Origin: DMER01 sp003451645
GTDB lineage: Bacteria > Pseudomonadota > Alphaproteobacteria > Micropepsales > Micropepsaceae
Length of the DNA: 64,000 nt
Direction: 5' to 3'
Assembly (NCBI GenBank): GCA_031976175.1
Contig: DALYLR010000001.1
Span: 124,001 to 188,000 of the forward strand
Positions within the stretch are counted from its first letter, which is position 1. Each line of letters begins with the position of its first letter. A program made the translations under genes and the position numbers. Of this stretch, positions 59,156 to 64,000 are shown in pieces. The notes below the pieces were generated by a model that saw only the letters and a program-made list of their open reading frames with translations, was not told the origin of the DNA and did no database searches.

Positions 59156-61258
59156 ATGAAGTTCATGCGTGCGGCCGCCAGTGTGGCGTTGTCTGTGCTT
59201 GGTTTGGGGGTGGCTGTGGCTGCTGAAGGCGAGGATCCCTATCTCTGGCTCGAAGAGGTCGAGGGCGAAAAAGCGCTCGGCTGGGTTAAGGCGCAAAATG
59301 CGCGCTCTGACAAGGCGCTGAAGGCGGATCCGCAATACCAAACCCTCCTGAACGAGGCGACCAATATCCTGACTGCCAAAGACCGCATCCCCTTGGGGTC
59401 GCTGGTTAAGGGCTGGGTGGACAATTTCTGGCAGGAGACGCCGGAGCAGCGCGGCGTGTGGCGGCGCACGCCCTTGGCCGAGTACATGAAAGCCGAACCC
59501 AAATGGGAGGTCTTGATCGATATCGATGCGCTGAATGTGGCCGAGAAGGAGACCTGGGTTTGGAAGGGCGCAAATTGTCTGGCGCCGCAGTTTGAGCGGT
59601 GCCTCGTCACACTGTCCCGCGGCGGCGGCGACGCCTCTGTCGTGCGCGAGTTCGACCTCAAGACCAAAACCTTTGTGAAGGACGGTTTCTTCCTTCCCGA
59701 GGCCAAGTCGGCCAGCCAATGGATCGATATCGATACGTTGTTGATCGGGACCGATCTGGGCCAGGGCACGTTGACCGAGTCCGGCTATCCCCGCCAAACG
59801 CGCGTGCTGAAGCGGGGCCAGAAGCTTGCCGATGCGCCGGTCGTGTTTGAGGGCAAGGCGGCAGATGTCGGCGTGTGGCCGTCGGTCAATATTGGCCCGG
59901 ATGGCAAGACCGACCGCTGGGTCACGCGCGCGACCGATTTCTTCAATAGCGAGACCTATTATCTGACTGCCGATCTCAAGCCTGTGCGCCTGCCGGTCCC
60001 TGAGCATGTGGAGGTGCGGGGTTTGCATAAGCGCCAGCTCCTGCTCACCCCCCAAAAGGATTGGGCCGTGAATGGCAAGACCTTTATTCCCGGGACCTTG
60101 CTCGCCACATCGCTCGATGCGTTTCTGGCCAACCCGTCCGCGCCCCTGGCGCTGACAGCTTTGTTCACGCCCGATGCGCGCTCCGCCATTAGCGGGGTCG
60201 CGACAGCGGGCGACCGGGTCTATGTGACCAAGCTCAATAATGTGCGTGGCCGCGTCGATACCTATCGCTTTGACGGCAAGGCATGGTCGCAAGGCACGAT
60301 CGCGCTGCCCGACAATGGTTCGGTCAATGTGGTGTCGGCCTCGGAGTGGGATGAGGAGGCGTTCATCCAGTATGCGAGCTTCCTGGTTCCAGACAGTCTT
60401 TATCTGGTGAAGGGCGAACAAGCGCCACAAGCGTTCAAGACCTTGCCCGCACGGTTTAACGCACAAGGGCTCAAGGTTCAGCAGTTTGAAGCCACCTCCA
60501 GCGATGGTGAGAAGATCCCCTACTTCCTCGTGATGAAGGATGCGGTGACGCCTGATGGCAATCTGCCCACGCTGATCTATGCCTATGGCGGGTTCCAGGT
60601 CAGTCAGGACCCATGGTACTGGGCGACCAGCGGCAAGATGTGGCTGGAGCGTGGCGGTGCCTATGTGGTGGCCAATATTCGTGGCGGCGGGGAGTTCGGT
60701 CCGCGCTGGCACGAGGCTGTCAAGGGCCCTGCCAAGCGGCCATTGGTCTTCGACGACATGGCAGCCGTCGGCAAGGATCTCGTGGCGCGCAAGATTTCTT
60801 CGCCGCGCCGGATGGGGATCATGGGCGGGTCCAATGGCGGCCTGCTCGTGGGCGCCACCATGGTGCGCAATCCGGACCTCTTTAATGCGGTGGTCTGCCA
60901 GGTGCCACTGTTGGATATGCTGCGCTTTCACAAGCTGCTCGCGGGAGCCAGCTGGGTAGCCGAGTATGGCGACCCGGAGAAGCCGGATGAGCGCGCGCTC
61001 ATGTCCAAATGGTCTCCGTATCAGAACCTGAACAAGGGTGTGAAATATCCCACGGTCCTGTTCGTTACCTCGACCAAAGACGACCGGGTCCATCCGGGCC
61101 ATGCGCGCAAGATGGCGGCAAAAATGGAAGGTTATGGAATGCCTTTCTTTTACTACGAAAACATAGAGGGCGGGCATTCGGCCGCCGCCAACCTTAAACA
61201 ACGCGCCGAGCAACTGGCCCTGTCGTGGGTCTATTTGCGGCAAAGGCTCATGGATTAA
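59156..61258 (+). CDS. Prolyl oligopeptidase family serine peptidase (S9), exported
   Basis: A 700-residue S9 peptidase. A signal peptide (ASVALSVLGLGVAVAAEG, cleavage near residue 23) is followed by DPYLWLEEVEGEKALGWV, a beta-propeller domain to about residue 420, and the alpha/beta-hydrolase domain. The catalytic Ser is in MGGSNGGLLVGATM near residue 561, the Asp in STKDDRVHPGHARKM near residue 641 and the His in IEGGHSAAANLKQ near residue 675. GGAGGGG 5 bases before the ATG is a strong ribosome site. It would degrade short proline-containing peptides in the periplasm. A terminator follows. Confidence 0.93.
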   Translation: MKFMRAAASVALSVLGLGVAVAAEGEDPYLWLEEVEGEKALGWVKAQNARSDKALKADPQYQTLLNEATNILTAKDRIPLGSLVKGWVDNFWQETPEQRGVWRRTPLAEYMKAEPKWEVLIDIDALNVAEKETWVWKGANCLAPQFERCLVTLSRGGGDASVVREFDLKTKTFVKDGFFLPEAKSASQWIDIDTLLIGTDLGQGTLTESGYPRQTRVLKRGQKLADAPVVFEGKAADVGVWPSVNIGPDGKTDRWVTRATDFFNSETYYLTADLKPVRLPVPEHVEVRGLHKRQLLLTPQKDWAVNGKTFIPGTLLATSLDAFLANPSAPLALTALFTPDARSAISGVATAGDRVYVTKLNNVRGRVDTYRFDGKAWSQGTIALPDNGSVNVVSASEWDEEAFIQYASFLVPDSLYLVKGEQAPQAFKTLPARFNAQGLKVQQFEATSSDGEKIPYFLVMKDAVTPDGNLPTLIYAYGGFQVSQDPWYWATSGKMWLERGGAYVVANIRGGGEFGPRWHEAVKGPAKRPLVFDDMAAVGKDLVARKISSPRRMGIMGGSNGGLLVGATMVRNPDLFNAVVCQVPLLDMLRFHKLLAGASWVAEYGDPEKPDERALMSKWSPYQNLNKGVKYPTVLFVTSTKDDRVHPGHARKMAAKMEGYGMPFFYYENIEGGHSAAANLKQRAEQLALSWVYLRQRLMD

Positions 61259-61286
61259 CCAAGGCAGGCCGCAGACTATGTCTCGA

Positions 61287-61318
61287 GGGCTGGCCGTGTC
61301 TTCGACCAGCCCTTTTTT
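61287..61318 (+). terminator. Intrinsic terminator after the S9 peptidase gene
   Basis: A 7-base stem (GGGCTGG / CCAGCCC) with a 12-base loop is followed by six T residues. Confidence 0.88.
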
Positions 61319-61344
61319 GGTGTTCAATTCGTTAACGGCCATAG

Positions 61345-61368
61345 TCAAAAAGCCCTATTTCAGGGCTT
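61345..61368 (-). terminator. Possible minus-strand terminator
   Basis: AAGCCCT-GAAAT-AGGGCTT followed by TTT on the minus strand. No minus-strand gene precedes it within the window, so it may simply protect the S9 gene from antisense transcription. Confidence 0.5.
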
Positions 61369-61425
61369 CTGATTCGCCCTCCGGAGCCTATTGTTAAGCC
61401 TTAAGTACCTGAAAAGACACAATGT

Positions 61426-61454
61426 TTGCCAAAACGTAAAGTTCCAGCTACAAG
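61426..61454 (+). promoter_or_regulatory. Candidate promoter of the beta-barrel gene
   Basis: TTGCCA (61426-61431), a 17-base spacer and TACAAG (61449-61454). The predicted start near 61461 is just before a perfect DnaA-box sequence TTATCCACA (61471-61479). Confidence 0.45.
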
Positions 61455-61647
61455 CTTGGCCCACGCGCAATTATCCACAGCGTGTTCGGTCCTCTGACCA
61501 CTGTGCCAGTGCCGGACTTGAATTGCGGGACTGAAAACTCAATATCTCGGCGCGATCATAAAGCGCGTTTAAGTCGGGACTTTCGCATTGTTTGTGCAGG
61601 CGTCGATTAGAACCCCAAGGCTTTTGAGCAGGTCTGCTGCGGCGCAA

Positions 61648-63165
61648 ATGCGCCGTGCCCGGCCAATGGGTTTCGTCAGCGCTTCGGCGATAGGCGCCAT
61701 GTTCGTTGCAGCCGCGATCGCGCAGCGCCCGCACCTGGGTCCGAGCTTGGGGGCGGATGGGGCCCTTTTGCTCGATCCACGCTGGCAGCGTGTGGTTGAG
61801 CGGGCCGATCTTGAACTCCTCGCCAAACCCATCGCGCCAGAGCTGGCTTTGTCTGTGGCCAGGCGTGAAACAGAGACCGTATCGGCCGGTGTTGCCTTAG
61901 CCTTAACGCCGCTGATGGAGGCGGACCGGGACGGTGAGGCTCTGCGCTCGGTCAATCTTGTCCTTGCGCGCGATTTCGCTGAGGACCGTTTTCTTGATGA
62001 CGGGCTCGCACCGATCACACCCACTGCGGAAATACTGGCGCGAAAACGCAAGACCAGGGCAGCTGAGACCTATGTTGTCGCGACAGAGCAGATGGCGGCG
62101 GCGTTAACCGTCACTCCGGGCGTCGCCGATAGTGAAGAGGCCTTGGGGATTGGCGAGCCTGCGGGTGCCACTGAGGCTATTGAGGTCCCGCTTGGCACCA
62201 GTCTGGCGCTCTTGGCGTCCGAAGCTTTCGAGCGGCATGGACATATTGGCCTCGCGGCGCTGAGCGCCAACCAGTATTTCAGCCTGAGCGTCATGCGTGA
62301 ACGGGTCGGTGCCATGAGCCTCTTGTCGGACAAGGCGCCCGGCGATGCGACCCATTGGGCCATGCCGTTTACGGATGATGATCTGTGGGCGCTTAATCGC
62401 GAAGGCTTGGGCTTGGGCGCTGAGCTCAAAGGCGGGGCGGCCGGGTTTGACTATGCTGTCACCCGGTTGGCTGGCGAGGGCTCCAGTTTGATTTTTGGTG
62501 GCTTTGGCAGTGCCTTCTCGCTCGCAGCGCCTGAGCACCTTGTCTCGTTTGCTCACACTGGACTTCCTCGTGTCCAGGGCGCCATGGTTGGGCTCTATGG
62601 TGTCTATGATAGCGGACCTTGGACGGTTAGCGGCGTGCTCCGGGCCGAAATGGCGCAAACGCAGGACTTTGTCGCGGATGACCGGCTGGGCTTCTCAACC
62701 GTTCTCCAATCCCTCAAAGCCGAAGTCACCGCTCGCTACCGTAAGGACTTTGATGGCTGGTTTTTGGAGCCCATGGCAGGTCTCACCTATGAGACTGTGC
62801 GGCTAGGGACCCAGGCCCCTGCAGGGCCGGAGATGCGGTTTGAGGACACGGAGTCTCTTGCCGCCAAGATCGGTGTGCGGGCAGGAGGCATCGTCTATAA
62901 TCGCGGCGATGTCAGCGTGGAGCCGTCCGTCACTATCAGCCTGTCGCAGGAATTCCTGGGGAACGGGAACGTAACTTTTGTGTCGGGCGCGCCAACCGGA
63001 GCCTTGATCGCCAAGCCCGGATCGACGGTCGGCGAGGTCAGCGTGAATGTCGATGTGATCGACGCTGGTTTGGGCCTGCGCGGCTTTGTGAAGGCCGATG
63101 GCCGGATCACTGATGACGCCAAGGGCGAGGTGGGCGTTTCAGCCGGTGTGAAGACCAAGTTCTAA
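61648..63165 (+). CDS. Outer-membrane beta-barrel (autotransporter-domain-like) protein
   Basis: About 505 residues. From the ATG at 61648 a signal peptide is seen (RPMGFVSASAIGAMFVAAAIA). The N-terminal third is Ala/Leu-rich and unrecognised. From about residue 210 the sequence alternates polar and hydrophobic strands (GWFLEPMAGLTYETVRLG, LAAKIGVRAGGIVYNRGDVSV) and ends in a terminal Phe (SAGVKTKF), the mark of BAM-inserted barrels. It resembles autotransporter barrels without a recognisable large passenger. A TTG at 61588 would add 20 residues and spoil the signal peptide. Function unknown. Confidence 0.7.
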   Translation: MRRARPMGFVSASAIGAMFVAAAIAQRPHLGPSLGADGALLLDPRWQRVVERADLELLAKPIAPELALSVARRETETVSAGVALALTPLMEADRDGEALRSVNLVLARDFAEDRFLDDGLAPITPTAEILARKRKTRAAETYVVATEQMAAALTVTPGVADSEEALGIGEPAGATEAIEVPLGTSLALLASEAFERHGHIGLAALSANQYFSLSVMRERVGAMSLLSDKAPGDATHWAMPFTDDDLWALNREGLGLGAELKGGAAGFDYAVTRLAGEGSSLIFGGFGSAFSLAAPEHLVSFAHTGLPRVQGAMVGLYGVYDSGPWTVSGVLRAEMAQTQDFVADDRLGFSTVLQSLKAEVTARYRKDFDGWFLEPMAGLTYETVRLGTQAPAGPEMRFEDTESLAAKIGVRAGGIVYNRGDVSVEPSVTISLSQEFLGNGNVTFVSGAPTGALIAKPGSTVGEVSVNVDVIDAGLGLRGFVKADGRITDDAKGEVGVSAGVKTKF

Positions 63166-63361
63166 GTCTCTGTCATGAACGTTTGACTTTCTGAGCAGGG
63201 GGCTCTAGAACCTCGCGCTCTTTTCCGCGATCATCAGGTCGCTATTGGCTCAACGGGTGGCTGCTTAGGCAGCTCATCCGGGTCACCGTCCGCCAGCGCG
63301 TTGCGCCCGCGGGCGGCAATGGCGTTTGCGTTGGCGGCAAAGACTTGGATGAGGATCCGCG

Positions 63362-64000
63362 ATGTTCGAGGCCTTAACCGATAAGCTGCAAGGGGTGTTT
63401 GACGGCCTGACCGGCCGCGGCGCCTTGACCGAGGCTGACATCGACAAAGGCTTGCGGGAAGTGCGCCTCGCCTTGATCGAGGCGGATGTGGCGCTGCCCG
63501 CGATCAAAGATTTCCTCAGCAAGGTACGCGAGAAGGCGATCGGTGCCGAAGTGTTGCGCTCCGTAACGCCTGGCCAGATGATCGTGAAGATCGTGCACGA
63601 TGGCTTGGTCGATATGCTGGGCGCGGAGGCAGAAGGCCTCCATCTCGAAGCAACGCCGCCCGTTGTCATTATGATGGTTGGCCTCCAAGGCTCGGGCAAG
63701 ACGACCACCACCGCCAAGATCGCCGCACGGCTCAAGAACCGCGACAAGAAGAAGGTCTTGATGGCCTCCCTCGATACGCGCAGGCCCGCGGCGCAAGAGC
63801 AGCTCAAGGTCTTGGGTGAGCAGATCGGTGTCACGACGCTGCCGATCATCGCGGGGCAGACGCCGCCGGACATTGCCCGGCGCGCGTTGCAGGCGGCATC
63901 GCTGTCCGGCGTTGATGTTGTCATGCTCGACACCGCGGGCCGGCTGCATATCGACGAAGCGCTGATGGCCGAGATCGCCGAAATCCGCACCCTTGCGCAG
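63362..64000 (+). CDS. ffh: Signal recognition particle protein Ffh, 3' end beyond window
   Basis: The first 213 codons of Ffh, the SRP GTPase that binds signal sequences together with 4.5S RNA. The N domain reads MFEALTDKLQGVFDGLTGRG, then EVRLALIEADVALPAIKDF. The G domain shows MVGLQGSGKTTTTAKIA near residue 104, LDTRRPAAQEQLKVLG, and VVMLDTAGRLHIDEALMAE near residue 184. The frame is open to the last base; the M domain lies outside. The 196 bases before it hold nothing I can identify, including no SRP RNA. Confidence 0.95.
   Translation, partial: MFEALTDKLQGVFDGLTGRGALTEADIDKGLREVRLALIEADVALPAIKDFLSKVREKAIGAEVLRSVTPGQMIVKIVHDGLVDMLGAEAEGLHLEATPPVVIMMVGLQGSGKTTTTAKIAARLKNRDKKKVLMASLDTRRPAAQEQLKVLGEQIGVTTLPIIAGQTPPDIARRALQAASLSGVDVVMLDTAGRLHIDEALMAEIAEIRTLAQ

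Larger units (their letters stand above)
61319..61587. other. A+T-richer gap before the outer-membrane protein gene
   Basis: Together with the terminator this is a gap of over 300 bases. It contains a hairpin AAGCCCT-ATTTC-AGGGCTT (61350-61368), which on the minus strand is followed by a T-run and looks like a terminator. It also contains a plausible plus-strand promoter (61426-61454) and a perfect DnaA box (61471-61479). No gene is convincing here. Confidence 0.5.

Noticed and set aside
59153..61348. A 731-codon open frame on the minus strand opposite the S9 peptidase gene
   Set aside because: It mirrors a clearly recognised peptidase gene; its translation is His/Arg/Gly-rich without domain motifs, typical of antisense frames in GC-rich DNA.
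63166..63361. SRP RNA or other structured RNA before ffh
   Set aside because: The conserved SRP RNA tetraloop and asymmetric-loop sequences are not present and no consistent folding was found.
1..64000. CRISPR arrays, insertion sequences, prophage genes and integrases
   Set aside because: No regularly spaced repeats, transposase or integrase motifs, or terminal inverted repeats were seen anywhere in the window.

Overview
The window is GC-rich, gene-dense chromosomal DNA that reads as an alphaproteobacterium. The reasons are the gene orders rplU-rpmA-(GNAT)-obgE-proB-proA-nadD-rsfS-rlmH-gpmI-envC-ctpA-(divergent polysaccharide deacetylase)-rppH and dapF-mtaB-ftsY-ispZ, the presence of ffh, and an lpxR-type lipid A deacylase that implies a Gram-negative envelope. 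I see no insertion sequence, integrase, prophage, CRISPR array or rRNA. One tRNA gene, tRNA-Ser(CGA), lies at 28986-29073 on the minus strand.

Layout: (1) 1-8888 holds the 3' end of an ABC transporter gene whose nucleotide-binding domain looks catalytically dead, with a cyclic-nucleotide-binding protein behind it. These are followed by a small sugar-related block (FkbM methyltransferase, two glycosyltransferase-like proteins, asparagine synthase, GT2 glycosyltransferase), a hotdog thioesterase and a Kef-type cation/proton antiporter. (2) 8983-28891 is a capsule or exopolysaccharide locus. It opens with a NusG paralogue (RfaH-like) divergent from an EPS-type MarR regulator, whose leader carries a hairpin and an ops-like motif. 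WecB, WecC and a UDP-glucuronate-epimerase-like enzyme supply sugars. Wzy, Wzx, glycosyltransferases, two hexapeptide acyltransferases and a methyltransferase follow. The locus ends with an acetamidino-sugar module (WbuX/WbuY/WbuZ-like), a two-domain oxidoreductase, a heparinase-II/III-like protein and a last glycosyltransferase. No initiating phosphosugar transferase and no Wza/Wzc export machinery are visible, so they must be encoded elsewhere. (3) 28986-43902 is housekeeping: tRNA-Ser, rlmJ, lpxR, ribosomal proteins L21 and L27, ObgE, proline and NAD synthesis, RsfS, RlmH, phosphoglycerate mutase, cell-wall factors and RppH. (4) 43919-52097 is mixed: alpha/beta hydrolase, two small membrane or exported Cys-rich proteins, a ferritin-like di-iron protein, xthA, an unusually signal-rich 400-base intergenic region, a LuxR-type regulator, a DUF4143 ATPase, a CYTH protein and a class III aminotransferase. 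(5) 52222-64000 holds nth (with one iron-sulphur cysteine missing), a multi-membrane M28 peptidase, ispZ-ftsY-mtaB-dapF, a prolyl oligopeptidase, an outer-membrane beta-barrel protein and the first 213 codons of ffh.

The two most interesting spots are these. The head of the capsule locus (8983-10000) pairs a specialised NusG with a candidate recruitment site. The region 47340-47726 contains a candidate minus-strand small RNA (promoter, terminator, anti-Shine-Dalgarno-like C-rich loop, ten-G tract) and a 38-base palindrome upstream of the LuxR-type gene. Everything is from reading the sequence; no database search was run.
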